The notes under the pieces: generated by a model
Told to the model about the DNA's origin: nothing
Databases searched by the model: none
The model's input: only the letters and a program-made list of their open reading frames with translations
Shown: piece by piece, positions 22,625 through 32,142 of the stretch
Layout of the letters: the number at the start of each line of letters is the position of its first letter
How positions within the stretch are numbered: the stretch's first letter is position 1
DNA from: Candidatus Villigracilaceae bacterium
Lineage (GTDB): Bacteria; Chloroflexota; Anaerolineae; Anaerolineales; Villigracilaceae
Direction: 5' to 3'
NCBI GenBank assembly: GCA_026645935.1
Contig: JAPKMP010000004.1
Coordinates: forward strand, 153,249 to 217,248
DNA length: 64,000 bases
Program-made: the position numbers and the translations under genes

Positions 22625-25600
22625 ATGCCTCTTCGTCTAAAATCACTCGAACTGCAAGGATACAAAACCTTCGCCTCGCGCACAACCTTTGAGTTTGCCG
22701 CAGGCGTGACTGCCATTGTCGGACCGAACGGTTCGGGCAAATCGAACATTGCGGACTCGCTGCGCTGGGTGCTGGGCGAACAGTCCTATGCTTTGCTGCG
22801 CGGCAAAAAGACCGAAGACATGATCTTCTCCGGTTCGGAGCATCGCGCCCGTGCGGGCATGGCGCAAGCCACCATCAACTTCGACAACACCGACCAGTGG
22901 CTGCCGCTCGACTTCACCGAAGTCTCGATGGGACGCGTCGCGCATCGCGATGGTCACAACGAGTACATCATCAACAATCAACAAGTCCGCTTGCGCGAGA
23001 TGAACGAACTGCTCGCCCAAGCCGGTTTGAGCGAACGGACGTATACCATCCTCGGTCAGGGCTTGGTGGATGCCTCTCTTGCCCTCAAAGCCGATGACCG
23101 CCGCCGCCTGTTTGAAGAAGCCGCCGGTGTGGGCTTGTACCGCGCCCGTCGTGATGACGCGCTCAAACGCCTCAACGATACCGACCACAACCTCGAACGC
23201 GTGCTCGATATCATGTCTGAGCTTGAGCCGCGCATCCGCAGTTTGGAACGGCAGGCAAAACGCGCCATCGAATTTGCCCGCGCCCAAGCCGACTTGAAAG
23301 TGATCCTGCGCGAGTGGTATGGCTATCACTGGCACCGCTCGCAACGCGACCTGACCGACGCGCGCGAATCCGTGCGTTTGCAGGAAGTGCGGGTGAACGA
23401 AGCTCGTGAAAATCACGAGAAAGCACAAGCCGAATACAACAACTTCCGTGAGCGGCTTTCGGGTTTGCGTGCGCATTTAAATGAATGGCATCGCAAAGCC
23501 GCTGAGTTGCACACGCAGCGCGAGTCCCTTAGCCGTGATCTCGCCGTGCTCGAAGAACGTCGCCGTTCGCTGACTGCGCAACAGGCATCGATTCTTTCCG
23601 ATCAAGAAAATGTAATGAATGAATTGCATTTGGCGCGCGAGCGTTATCAAGCCGCCGAAGCGGACATCGTCCGTGTCCAAAGCGAAACGGATGAAGCCAA
23701 GGCGCAATTCAGCAACGCGCAAAACGCGCTTTCTACACGCCAGTCCGAACGATCTGGCATTGAAGAACAAATTCAGTCCATTCGCGATCGCATCGAAGAG
23801 CTTACACAGCAGCGTGCTGAGAATAATGCCCGCCTCGATGAACTCAAGTCTCGCATCGAAGCGCAAACTCAGAAGATCGCACAAACTCAAAGCGCGATTG
23901 CCAACGCCGAAGCGCAAACTGAAAAGGCGAAGGCTCAATACGAATACGCCCGCAAGACTCGCGAAGGCATTACTGAAACCCTTCAACGCGCCGAAGACAA
24001 ATCCCTTGCCAAACGCGCCGATGCCGACCGCCTCGATGGTGAACGTCGCGCCGCGCTTGAACGCCGCACGAAAGAAGAATCTGAACATTCACGCTTGAAG
24101 GCGCAACTCGAAGTGCTCGAGCAGTCTGAGCAGTCGCTGGCGGGGTATGCCGAAGGTGCGCGCTTCCTGCTCGATGCCGCGCGTCAGTCGCGCCTCAATG
24201 GGGCGCGCGGCGCGCTCTCGTCTGCGCTGGATGTGCCCGCCGAACTCGAAACCGCCATTGCCGCCGCGCTCGGCGACACGCTCGATGCGGTGTTGATCGA
24301 TGCAAGTGAATTAGAAAATGCTTTGCAACTTCTCGAGTCCGATGAAGCTGGTAGAGCAGCATTGTTGCCTGTTGATCAAACCTCCGAGGTCTTTAAGACT
24401 TCGGAAGTCTCAGCTGATATTTTGGGTGTCGCCTCCGAACTTGTCAACGCGCCTGAAGAACTGCGTAGTGCGGTTCGATTAACTCTCGGTCAGACTCTCA
24501 TTGTCCGTGACCGTGCTACGGCTCGCAGATTGCAAGCGGATCTTCCGACTCATGCCCGTGTGGTGACTCTGCGTGGGGAAGTCTTCCGCGGTGATGGGTT
24601 GGTCATCGCCGGGAAAACCGCCTCTTCCTCGACCTTGAGCCGGGGACGCCAAAAACGAGAATTCGAATCCGCTTTGAGCGGACTCGTCGCCCACCTTGCC
24701 GGGTCGAATGACTTGGTGGAACGCCTGTCGAATGCCCATGCCGAAGCGCAGCGCGAACTGTCCCAAGCCGAATCAGATGCGCGCGAGACACGCGTCAGAT
24801 TGGGTGAAGCTCAGGAGACCGAGCAACAAGCCGGTCTTGAGTCTGAGGCGAATGCCCGGCAATTGGAATGGCAGAAGAGTCAGTTAAGTCAACTGCAGGG
24901 AGAGTCCGAAGAGTCAAAATCCATTCAACAAAAAATTGGCGAAGCGCAAGTGGATGTGGAAGCGCAGACCGCGCAGGCGCATGAAGAATTGAAAGTGGTT
25001 GCGGCGAAACTTGCGGAACTCGAAGCGGGTGAGTTGCAAGAACAGGTATCTTACTGGACGACGCGTGCGGCGGTGGCGGAACAAAGCCTGAGCGCGGCGC
25101 AAAATAAATTGAAGGAACGCGGCGACGATATTTCACGTTTGGATTCTCGTCGGGTTGAATTGGCGAATCGCCTGACCGAGTTGGATGGCGGCTTGCACAG
25201 TTTGGATGCCGAGAAGGCGGCGCTGCGTGAACGCGAGTCGGCGTTGAATGTGCAGATCGAAGACCAGCGCATTCAGATCGAACCGGCGGAGAAAGAACTT
25301 GCCGCCGCCGAGCAGGAAGAAGCGCGTTTGCAGGAATTGGAAAACAACGCCCAGCGCGGATTCGCGAATGCGGAACGTCTGCTCGGGCAGGTGCAGTTGG
25401 AGCAAACTCGCAAGCAGGAAGCGCTCGATAATTTACAACAAAAGATCACCGACGATTTTGGTCTGGTGATGTTCGAATATGCCGCTGATGTTTCGGGACC
25501 CGTGCCGCTGCCCATCGAAGGGATGGTGGAGCAGTTGCCGATCGTCACCGAACTCGCGCCGGACTTGGAAGAACAGTTGACGCATAATCGTGCGCAATTG

Positions 25601-26230
25601 CGCCGCATGGGAGCGATCAACCCGGATGCGAAGAAGGAATACGAAACCGAGAAGGAACGCTATGAGTTCATGAAGACTCAGGTCGAAGACCTGCATAAGG
25701 CGCAGTCCGATCTAAAGCAAGTGATCGCCGAACTCGATGAGTTGACCAAACAGGAATTCGTGAAAACCTTCGACGCTGTGGACAAGCAATTCCGCGAAAC
25801 GTTCGTGCGTCTGTTCGGCGGCGGCTCGGCAAGACTTGCACTGACCGACCCAGAGAATTTGGTCGAGACCGGTATCGAAATTGAAGCCCGCCTGCCGGGG
25901 CGACGTGAGCAAGGCTTGGCATTGCTCTCCGGTGGTGAACGCAGTCTGACCGCGATTGCGTTGGTCTTTGCCTTATTGAAAGTGTCGCCAACCCCCGTCT
26001 GTGTGATGGATGAAGTGGATGCGATGCTCGACGAAGCCAATGTGGGACGCTTCCGCGACCTGCTGACGGACTTGAGCAAGGACACACAGTTCATCGTCAT
26101 TACGCACAACCGCAACACGGTTCAGGCGGCTGACGTGATCTACGGTGTGACGATGGGACGCGACTCGGCGAGTCAGGTGATCAGTTTGAGGCTTGATCAA
26201 GTGACGGATGACATGTTGAAGCGGGGGTAA
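22625..26230 (+). CDS. smc: Chromosome segregation protein SMC
   Basis: SMC is the condensin ATPase that organises the nucleoid. The 1201-residue protein has the full order: Walker A GPNGSGKS (33-40), a long N-terminal coiled coil (about 170-490), the hinge (about 500-660, LAGYAEGARFLLDAAR...), a second coiled coil, the ABC signature LLSGGERSLTAIAL and Walker B PVCVMDEVDAMLDEAN near the C-terminus. Residues about 586-595 are encoded by a palindromic element (24380-24408). Its last 30 codons plus terminator are repeated at 28230-28385. Confidence 0.97.
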   Translation: MPLRLKSLELQGYKTFASRTTFEFAAGVTAIVGPNGSGKSNIADSLRWVLGEQSYALLRGKKTEDMIFSGSEHRARAGMAQATINFDNTDQWLPLDFTEVSMGRVAHRDGHNEYIINNQQVRLREMNELLAQAGLSERTYTILGQGLVDASLALKADDRRRLFEEAAGVGLYRARRDDALKRLNDTDHNLERVLDIMSELEPRIRSLERQAKRAIEFARAQADLKVILREWYGYHWHRSQRDLTDARESVRLQEVRVNEARENHEKAQAEYNNFRERLSGLRAHLNEWHRKAAELHTQRESLSRDLAVLEERRRSLTAQQASILSDQENVMNELHLARERYQAAEADIVRVQSETDEAKAQFSNAQNALSTRQSERSGIEEQIQSIRDRIEELTQQRAENNARLDELKSRIEAQTQKIAQTQSAIANAEAQTEKAKAQYEYARKTREGITETLQRAEDKSLAKRADADRLDGERRAALERRTKEESEHSRLKAQLEVLEQSEQSLAGYAEGARFLLDAARQSRLNGARGALSSALDVPAELETAIAAALGDTLDAVLIDASELENALQLLESDEAGRAALLPVDQTSEVFKTSEVSADILGVASELVNAPEELRSAVRLTLGQTLIVRDRATARRLQADLPTHARVVTLRGEVFRGDGLVIAGKTASSSTLSRGRQKREFESALSGLVAHLAGSNDLVERLSNAHAEAQRELSQAESDARETRVRLGEAQETEQQAGLESEANARQLEWQKSQLSQLQGESEESKSIQQKIGEAQVDVEAQTAQAHEELKVVAAKLAELEAGELQEQVSYWTTRAAVAEQSLSAAQNKLKERGDDISRLDSRRVELANRLTELDGGLHSLDAEKAALRERESALNVQIEDQRIQIEPAEKELAAAEQEEARLQELENNAQRGFANAERLLGQVQLEQTRKQEALDNLQQKITDDFGLVMFEYAADVSGPVPLPIEGMVEQLPIVTELAPDLEEQLTHNRAQLRRMGAINPDAKKEYETEKERYEFMKTQVEDLHKAQSDLKQVIAELDELTKQEFVKTFDAVDKQFRETFVRLFGGGSARLALTDPENLVETGIEIEARLPGRREQGLALLSGGERSLTAIALVFALLKVSPTPVCVMDEVDAMLDEANVGRFRDLLTDLSKDTQFIVITHNRNTVQAADVIYGVTMGRDSASQVISLRLDQVTDDMLKRG
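24380..24408. repeat. Short palindrome in the SMC hinge region
   Basis: ACCTCCGAGGTCTT faces AAGACTTCGGAAGT with two mismatches. It encodes TSEVFKTSEV, itself a near-repeat, in a place where the hinge usually has a variable loop. Confidence 0.6.
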
Positions 26231-26297
26231 GACGATTGACCGCGAACGATAGACGATGGAAAGCCCTGTCCCAGTTTCTGAGGCGGGGCTTTTTGTT
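26142..26297 (+). repeat. 156-bp direct repeat, copy 1 (smc 3' end and terminator)
   Basis: The last 88 bp of smc, the intergenic gacgattgac word and the terminator. The second copy is at 28230-28385, offset exactly 2088 bp. Confidence 0.95.
26258..26297 (+). terminator. smc intrinsic terminator
   Basis: AAAGCCCTGTC and GGCGGGGCTTTTT form the stem around ccagtttctga. Confidence 0.75.
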
Positions 26298-26418
26298 ATG
26301 ACAAATGACAGGTGATTTTGAAATAGGGATTCTGTAAAATATTATTGGTGATTACCACGGTTAGTTTGGGGGGATTAAGCAGACCGTCAATTGCTCTTCT
26401 TGAAAAGGAGAAATGCAA

Positions 26419-28170
26419 ATGAATTGTTCAAGATCACTTCTTCCGCTCGCTGTTTTGTTTGTAGTGGTCATGGTATCTTGTAGTTCTGCATCGCCAACAC
26501 CTACAGAGACTCCCGTCCCGAAGCCAACAGACAATGTTACTACCACACCGACAGTATTTTCCGAGCGTCAGGGGCATGTACTGATTTTGGAAAACGAAAC
26601 ACTGGCTGATTATGCCTACCGGTCATTTGTGCAAATCCCTGTTGGGATGGCTTGGGGTCCGGATGGCTTGTTGTACGTGGGCGATTGGACCGGCCACCAT
26701 GTGGTTCGCGTGGCAAAAGATGGGATATTGGATGATATGCCATTCTGGAAAACAATCCCGGAACTGCAACAAGATGGTCCTCGTGGGATTGCTTTTGATT
26801 CAAAGGGAAACCTTTACGTCAACAACCACTCCTCCATCTGGCGTTTTGATCCTGATGGAAATATAACAAAATTGGACGGAGTGTATGGCAAACCGGTTGG
26901 TGGTATCGCTATTAGTCCGGACGACACGCTCTATTACACCGACCGCAATCCGGAAGGAGGCACGGTTAAGAAATGGGAGAATGGGAAGTCTGACCGTGTA
27001 ATTCGCGACCTGCCGTCTGCGGAGAATTTGGTCTTTGGACTCGATGGAATTCTGTATGTGACTCAAATGTGGCAAAGACAAATTACGAGGATCGACTTGA
27101 AAACCGCCACCGCATCAACATTCGTAAACATCAACGCCTGCGGAGAGGATCCTTGTTATCTTGCCGTCGACCAAAAAGGCAATATTTGGGTGCGTGGTGT
27201 CAATAGCTTGAATCAATTCACGCCGAGCGGCGAGGAAAAACCATTCGCAGTGGATGGGAATTCGTATCCGGGCGGACCATATCTTTGGCACTCATCTTCG
27301 GGCATCGCTTTTGACGATGGAGGTGGACTATGGATTGCGTCTATCAATTCCCGCATTATAAGGCTCGTGCCGGTCACATCTGGGGAACCGCTCCCAAACT
27401 TTACTCTGGAAAACATTGCTCCTGGTTTCGAAGCATCAGATTTAGAAGTAAGATCCGGTGGTGAAGTCTATGCAAGCGACGAGAATAATACACAGATCGT
27501 GAGGATTAATCCGGATAAAAGCGTGGAAGTCATCCTCGGTCAATACCCGAAGGGGCGAGTTGGGCTTGCAATTGATGGCAAAAATATCGTTTATGCCGGG
27601 TTACCAAGCGGGGAGATCGTGAGAATCGAGGCGGATGGGACAACTTCGCATTATGCAAACCTGCTTACCCGTCGTATGGCATTTGGGGCGGACGGAGCGC
27701 TGTACGCAGTCGTTGGGGACTGGGACCAGGACAAATCAATCGTGCGCATTACAGGTGTGGACGAACATACAGTTGTCGCCATTCAAGTAGCCGGTATTGA
27801 TTTAGGCAAAGGTGAATTACATATCAGCCCGGCTTTGGATAAGGGTTTTTACGTTTACATTGAACAATCATGTGATGTCCTATTTATGGATTTCAACGGG
27901 CAGGGGAATTTAGTAACAAATGTCAATAACCTGGCTTGTGGAGGCGGTCCCGCGATCATGGCATCATCTCCTGTTACGGGTGATATCTTCCTGATCATTC
28001 ATGGACCTTACGAGCTGCACCGCATTTCTCCTGACGGGCAATCGACTGTCATTGCCAAGGGAACTTATGGCGATCCATGGGGTATGGCGGTCAGTCCCGA
28101 TGGACAATGGGTCTTTGTTGCCGAATCTGGTGTGGTGGATAAAATACCTTTATTGGTTACGGCGCAATAG
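26419..28170 (+). CDS. Lipoprotein with NHL/SMP-30-like beta-propeller
   Basis: A 583-residue secreted protein. A signal peptide ends in a lipobox (VVVMVSC, Cys near residue 21), followed by a Thr/Pro-rich linker to about 45. The remainder is a repeat of propeller blades with words such as GMAWGPDGLLYVGDWTG, GIAFDSKGNLYVNNH, GIAISPDDTLYYTD and GMAVSPDGQWVFVAE. Such proteins bind ligands or act as lactonases; the function here is unknown. ATG 26419 has AAGGAG at good distance, whereas 26413 is too close. The gene lies between two copies of the smc 3' end and is probably imported. Confidence 0.85.
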   Translation: MNCSRSLLPLAVLFVVVMVSCSSASPTPTETPVPKPTDNVTTTPTVFSERQGHVLILENETLADYAYRSFVQIPVGMAWGPDGLLYVGDWTGHHVVRVAKDGILDDMPFWKTIPELQQDGPRGIAFDSKGNLYVNNHSSIWRFDPDGNITKLDGVYGKPVGGIAISPDDTLYYTDRNPEGGTVKKWENGKSDRVIRDLPSAENLVFGLDGILYVTQMWQRQITRIDLKTATASTFVNINACGEDPCYLAVDQKGNIWVRGVNSLNQFTPSGEEKPFAVDGNSYPGGPYLWHSSSGIAFDDGGGLWIASINSRIIRLVPVTSGEPLPNFTLENIAPGFEASDLEVRSGGEVYASDENNTQIVRINPDKSVEVILGQYPKGRVGLAIDGKNIVYAGLPSGEIVRIEADGTTSHYANLLTRRMAFGADGALYAVVGDWDQDKSIVRITGVDEHTVVAIQVAGIDLGKGELHISPALDKGFYVYIEQSCDVLFMDFNGQGNLVTNVNNLACGGGPAIMASSPVTGDIFLIIHGPYELHRISPDGQSTVIAKGTYGDPWGMAVSPDGQWVFVAESGVVDKIPLLVTAQ

Positions 28171-28229
28171 GATATCACGGTTGGATATCATGAGGTGTTT
28201 TGCTTTTGGAGCTGCCTCAAGCGGTTTCA

Positions 28230-28385
28230 ACGGTGTGACGATGGGTCGCGACTCGGCGAGTCAGGTGATCAGTTTGAGGCTTGATCAAGTGACAGATGAT
28301 ATGTTGAAGCGTGGTTAAGACGACTGACCGCGGACGATAGACGATGGAAAGCCCCGTCCCAGTTTTTGGGCAGGGCTTTTTTGTT
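28230..28385 (+). pseudogene. 156-bp direct repeat, copy 2: displaced smc 3' end and terminator
   Basis: This copy encodes the same last 28 residues as smc (VTMGRDSASQ...LKRG) and the stop. In this coding part it differs at five bases, all synonymous. The terminator that follows (AAAGCCCCGTCCC / GGGCAGGGCTTTTTT) is also kept. It lacks any upstream smc sequence and is not a gene. Confidence 0.95.
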
Positions 28386-28396
28386 GGGGGATTGGA

Positions 28397-28402
28397 TATA
28401 AT
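28397..28402 (+). promoter_or_regulatory. -10 box upstream of the 235-residue protein gene
   Basis: TTGGATATAATG; a second TTGGATATAATA is 2 nt before ATG 28476 and is too close to serve that start codon. Confidence 0.4.
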
Positions 28403-28475
28403 GAAAATACTATTTCAACCCATGTTTTCTGTTGCGCGGTTTAAGCATTGTTATCTATTCTGTTGGATATAATAA

Positions 28476-29183
28476 ATGAATAATCTTGATACATTAAGAG
28501 TTCTTCGCCAAACTATATATAAAGATACATCTAAGTACTTTGAAAATTATTTAGAAGTATTTCATACAGGAATGTCACTAGTACTTGATGCAAGTGATAT
28601 GTTGGTTGAGAAAGAGAAAGAATCGGACCATCGAACATCTGATGGGGCTTCTAAATTGGCGGCTTGGCGATTTATCTCGACTATGCCAACCAGTGTGATA
28701 TGGTGTAACGAGACAGCCTTATGTGGCGATTATGGAATTGCTAAAAATATTCTCAGGCTCTCTTTGGAAGAATTTGTGAAACTGGTTTACTATGTGACAT
28801 TTCCAGACAAAGCTCTTAGGCAGGTGAATCATGATAGAGATAAAGATGAAGTTGATCTTGCTAGTATGCTAAAACAATTAGATTTTGAAGGGCGGCAAGG
28901 GCTTTTAAAGCTTCACGGCGACTTAAGTGCCTTCTATTCGCATGCTAACTTAAACTTGCCACAAGAAATGGTTTATCATATTCATGACGAACAAATTCAA
29001 TTAGGTGGTGGGCCTCGTTTTGCCCCAGAACTATTCGAGCCAATAATTCAACAGCTGATAATCATTGTGGCTAATACAATAAAATATATGGTTATAAGAT
29101 TTCCCTACATTTTAGATACCGAGGAGTGGAGGGTAAGATTCGAAGAATTTGTACCAAAGGCTGCGAGCATGCTTCCGGATTGA
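28476..29183 (+). CDS. Hypothetical protein, mostly helical (possibly HEPN/DUF5677-like)
   Basis: The 235-residue protein is all-alpha in appearance, low in GC compared with smc, and has no signal peptide. Words such as AKNILRLSLEEFVKLVYYV and LSAFYSHANLNLP recall the DUF5677/HEPN-type helical proteins, which often carry an S/T-H-x-N motif; this is only a resemblance. It follows the displaced smc tail, so it may belong to the accessory insert or to its right flank. Function is not assigned. Confidence 0.6.
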   Translation: MNNLDTLRVLRQTIYKDTSKYFENYLEVFHTGMSLVLDASDMLVEKEKESDHRTSDGASKLAAWRFISTMPTSVIWCNETALCGDYGIAKNILRLSLEEFVKLVYYVTFPDKALRQVNHDRDKDEVDLASMLKQLDFEGRQGLLKLHGDLSAFYSHANLNLPQEMVYHIHDEQIQLGGGPRFAPELFEPIIQQLIIIVANTIKYMVIRFPYILDTEEWRVRFEEFVPKAASMLPD

Positions 29184-29213
29184 TGACACTGTCTTATGCA
29201 TAGCGAATAACTT

Positions 29214-29405
29214 ATGAATATTCACCGCTCTATTCTAAATGAACAAGACGAACAATTGATGGTTGACCTCGCTGGTCGATTCCAGGCAGATCACTTGCAC
29301 GTAATTGACCTGCCGTATCGGCTCAGTTCTTGGGGGCTGGACGATAAAGAAAATGTCCGCTTGTGGTTTGATGGGGAGGTGATTACCCCTGTCGCTGCGC
29401 GGTAG
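29214..29405 (+). pseudogene. Truncated GNAT acetyltransferase N-terminus
   Basis: The 63 codons begin like the N-terminus of a GNAT group: INEQDEQL-like start, then VIDLPYRLSSWGLDDKENV and RLWFDG. It then stops after ITPVAAR, before any acetyl-CoA loop. No continuation is found in the other frames before the V4R gene. A gene remnant is the simplest reading; a free small protein is possible. Confidence 0.5.
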
Positions 29406-29432
29406 CCCGCTGGAAATAAGAACCATCCAGTG

Positions 29433-29438
29433 TATACT
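29433..29438 (+). promoter_or_regulatory. -10 box of the V4R gene
   Basis: TATACT with TG directly upstream, 37 nt before ATG 29476, which has TAGGAG as ribosome-binding site. Confidence 0.45.
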
Positions 29439-29475
29439 TTAATTTCATGACGAGCCTTTAGAGTTAGGAGTCCAT

Positions 29476-30096
29476 ATGACAAACCCGGAAGAAGCAGTCA
29501 TCATCAACTCGCTCGTGCGGCAGGCATTAGTCTCGATGCAGGAAGTGATGGGGGACAACGGTTTGAACGCCGTGTTGAAATCCTGCGGGCTGGAACGGTT
29601 CGTGGGGAACTTCCCTCCGAATAACCTTGAACCATCCATCAAGGCTTCGCAATACGCGCAGTTGAACCAGGCGATTGAAGACTTTTACGGACGCGGCGGC
29701 AAGGGGATGTTATTGCGGGTCGGTCGAGCCTCGTTCCAGTATGGCGTTCGCGAACAGGCGGCGTTGCTGGGAATTGCCGGAGTCGCACTCAAGTTACTGC
29801 CGGAAAAGCAGCGCATCAAGTTCATCCTGAATGGCATGGCGGATGCGCTTAAGAAAACCAACCCTCAGGTCAATATATGGCTGGACGAAAGCGGTGACAG
29901 GCTCGCTTATGTTGAGTCCACCTGTGGGGTTTGTAATTCACGGCATAGCGACCATCCCATTTGTTATCTCTATATCGGCTCCATTTCAGAGGCGGTCAAA
30001 TGGGCGACTGGGAAAGATTACGAGATTACTGAAACGCATTGCATCGCAAAAGGGGATGAATATTGCAGGTTTGAAGTGGGGGATGTGAAGGAATAG
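29476..30096 (+). CDS. V4R-domain (4-vinyl reductase-like) protein
   Basis: The 206-residue protein ends in a V4R domain with the conserved cysteine pattern STCGVCNSRHSDHPICYLYI, followed by a glycine-rich helix and ETHCIAKGDEYCRFEV. V4R domains bind small hydrocarbon-like ligands and are related to bacteriochlorophyll 4-vinyl reductase and to methanogen regulators. The N-terminal half is helical (RQALVSMQEVMGDNGLNAVL). This looks like a cytosolic ligand-binding protein rather than a reductase by itself. A terminator follows. Confidence 0.85.
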   Translation: MTNPEEAVIINSLVRQALVSMQEVMGDNGLNAVLKSCGLERFVGNFPPNNLEPSIKASQYAQLNQAIEDFYGRGGKGMLLRVGRASFQYGVREQAALLGIAGVALKLLPEKQRIKFILNGMADALKKTNPQVNIWLDESGDRLAYVESTCGVCNSRHSDHPICYLYIGSISEAVKWATGKDYEITETHCIAKGDEYCRFEVGDVKE

Positions 30097-30107
30097 TAAT
30101 AAAAGAG

Positions 30108-30138
30108 AAACCCGCCCCAAATATTCGGGGCGGGTTTT
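30108..30138 (+). terminator. Intrinsic terminator after the V4R gene
   Basis: AAACCCGCCCC pairs with GGGGCGGGTTTT; loop aaatattc. Confidence 0.9.
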
Positions 30139-30144
30139 ATCATT

Positions 30145-30224
30145 GTCATTGCGAGCCTCGGAGAGGCAAAACAATCTCAAAATTCTAATGGGATTGCTTC
30201 GTCGCTATCGCTCCTCGCAATGAC
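30145..30224. repeat. gtcattgcgag palindromic repeat
   Basis: GTCATTGCGAG at the left end and CTCGCAATGAC at the right end, perfect 11-bp termini, with acaatctc / gggattgc inside. Confidence 0.9.
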
Positions 30225-30232
30225 AGAGAATA

Positions 30233-31669
30233 TTACGGCGTCGGCGTTACGTTTTCGGCTTCGAGCGTGGAGAGTCGTTCCGCCTGTGAGGTTTGCTGGG
30301 CTTGCGCGGCTTCGGTGGCGGCGGTGATGAAGTTCGGCTCATTCGGGACGCGCGCCTGCCAGATGTCGAACGTTTCCACGCCGTATTCTTCGCGGGCGGT
30401 GGTCAGCCATTGCTGGAAGGCGACGTCCTTTGCCTGCTGCAAGGCATCGCCTGTGAGCGGGATCTCCCGTTTGCCCATCAATTGGATGATGTGAAAACCG
30501 AAAGTGGATTGGACCGGCTCGAGCGTGAAATCGCCGGGGTTTTCGAGCGCAAATACAGCTGCTTCGAACTCGGGGATCATCGCATTCTTGCCAAACCAAC
30601 CAAGATCGCCGCCTTGTGCGCCCGAGCCTGTGTCGGTGGAAAATTCGCGGGCAAGTTCGGCAAAGTCCGCGCCGTTCTTGAGTCTTTCGATCATGTTCTC
30701 CGCGGTCACGCTGTCCACGACGAGAATGTGGCGCGCGCGCACTTGCGTTTCGACCGACGGCAGGTCTGCGGTGATGGCCTCTTCGAGTTTCTCGCGCAGG
30801 ATCAGGTTCTCGAAGAAGGTGCGTATGTACGATTCATCGAGACCGAATTTTTCGATGTTGGCATACGTTTCATCGAGCTGACCTTCGAATCCTTCACGCG
30901 TGTAGGGCGTGGCGGTCGGCAGCGGCGTGGAGGTCGGACCTGTTGTTGGGGTGACCGTCGGCGTGAGAGTCGCGGTTAACGTTGCGGTGGGTTCGAGAGT
31001 CGCGGTCGGCTCGGCGGTCGCGCCTTCGGCTGTCGGCTGGGACGAAGTTGTCGCTGTGGATTCAGGCGTCAGCGGGATAAGAGGCGTGGCGGTCACATCC
31101 GGGGTTGGAGTGATGAATTCGGAGAGGTCCGGTTCCGTCGGCAATTCGAATGGGGTCGGAGTCAGCGATGGTGTGGGCGTCCCGTTCGGGTAGAAATTGA
31201 ATCCCGCCTCGATCCGCGCGTTGAGTTCTTCTTCGCTGACGGTGATACCGCGTTTTTCGGCTTCGAGCCGGATGAGCTGTTCGCCGATCATTTCTTCCAC
31301 CACCGTTTGCCCGACCGTCTCCGGCGAGTTGAGTTGGGATTCGATGCTCTGCAATTGGCTGCTCATGTCCATTCCAAAGAACTGCTGGTATTGCAGGTAT
31401 TGGGTGTAGTCATCGAGCAGCTGCCTTCTCTTCAGGCGCACGCGCGGCTCGAATTCCTTGAGGAGGATTTCGGTTTCGCCGACCTTCGCCACGGGGCGGT
31501 TGAGCTGGAAATAATTGATGTCGAGCCAGCCGTAAAGGAGCAGCAGGATAACCGCGCCGAGGATGCCGAATAAGGCGTAGAGGATGAGGCGGGTTTGTTG
31601 TTTTTCCCGTTCGAGACGCGCGACATGCTTTTTATGGATAACGGGTTTTTTACCCGGTTCTTTGCTCAT
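30233..31669 (-). CDS. Membrane-anchored parvulin-type peptidyl-prolyl isomerase
   Basis: The 478-residue protein helps fold exported proteins. One membrane segment (about 28-46) anchors it. It continues with a SurA_N-like helical chaperone part that is split by a Thr/Pro-rich linker (about 160-255, many TPTP and TATL words), then a parvulin domain (about 310-400: VRARHILV, ADFAELAREFSTDTGS, GGDLGWFGKNAMIPEFE, FGFHIIQL). The linker probably spaces the domain from the membrane. It stands alone on its strand, flanked by a palindromic repeat. Confidence 0.92.
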   Translation of the reverse strand: MSKEPGKKPVIHKKHVARLEREKQQTRLILYALFGILGAVILLLLYGWLDINYFQLNRPVAKVGETEILLKEFEPRVRLKRRQLLDDYTQYLQYQQFFGMDMSSQLQSIESQLNSPETVGQTVVEEMIGEQLIRLEAEKRGITVSEEELNARIEAGFNFYPNGTPTPSLTPTPFELPTEPDLSEFITPTPDVTATPLIPLTPESTATTSSQPTAEGATAEPTATLEPTATLTATLTPTVTPTTGPTSTPLPTATPYTREGFEGQLDETYANIEKFGLDESYIRTFFENLILREKLEEAITADLPSVETQVRARHILVVDSVTAENMIERLKNGADFAELAREFSTDTGSGAQGGDLGWFGKNAMIPEFEAAVFALENPGDFTLEPVQSTFGFHIIQLMGKREIPLTGDALQQAKDVAFQQWLTTAREEYGVETFDIWQARVPNEPNFITAATEAAQAQQTSQAERLSTLEAENVTPTP

Positions 31670-31789
31670 GGGTCAAACTCCCTTTGGTTTACCGCAAAGT
31701 CATGCGCCAAGGGCGCGAAAGAAAGGAACTTCTTTGCGAACTTCGCGGTTCATTTTTTATCTGAGGGGATGGGTATGAAAAGATGAATC

Positions 31790-31817
31790 CGGGGCATGGA
31801 TCCATGTCCATGCCCCG
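31790..31817 (-). terminator. Hairpin after rpsR
   Basis: CGGGGCATGGA pairs with TCCATGCCCCG around a 6-nt loop. On the rpsR strand T-rich sequence follows, though not as a clean T tract. Confidence 0.6.
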
Positions 31818-31834
31818 ATGCGTTGATGGGATGG

Positions 31835-32125
31835 TCAGTCGATGCCGCGGTTGGAGAAGGGCAGAAGCGCGACATGGCGCGCCTGTTTCACCGCCGCTGC
31901 AACGAGCCGTTGGTGTTTGGCGCAGGCGCCGGTCTGCCGGCGCGGGCGCAGGTTGCCTTCCTCCGTCACGTACTTGCGGAGCAGGTCGACTTTCTTGTAA
32001 TCGATGGTCAGGGTCTTGTCGGCGCAGAACTGGCAGAACTTGGGCTTGGCAAAGAATCTGCGTTCGCCGCGTTCGCCTCCGCCCTCGCCGCCTGGACTGG
32101 ATCGTTCGGGTCGTTCGTCACTCAT
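31835..32125 (-). CDS. rpsR: 30S ribosomal protein S18
   Basis: The 96-residue protein has the S18 core: [27 protein letters not shown] and [24 protein letters not shown]. With CxxC and the later Cys-x-x-His it is the zinc-binding form of S18. The N-terminus is a glycine/arginine-rich extension. It closes the rpsF-ssb-rpsR operon; rplI is not next to it. Confidence 0.97.
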   Translation of the reverse strand: MSDERPERSSPGGEGGGERGERRFFAKPKFCQFCADKTLTIDYKKVDLLRKYVTEEGNLRPRRQTGACAKHQRLVAAAVKQARHVALLPFSNRGID

Positions 32126-32142
32126 TATTTACTCCATGGGTA

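Noticed and set aside
28171..28318. Short ORF ending in VTMGRDSASQ...LKRG
   Set aside because: It is only the displaced smc tail, not a gene of its own.
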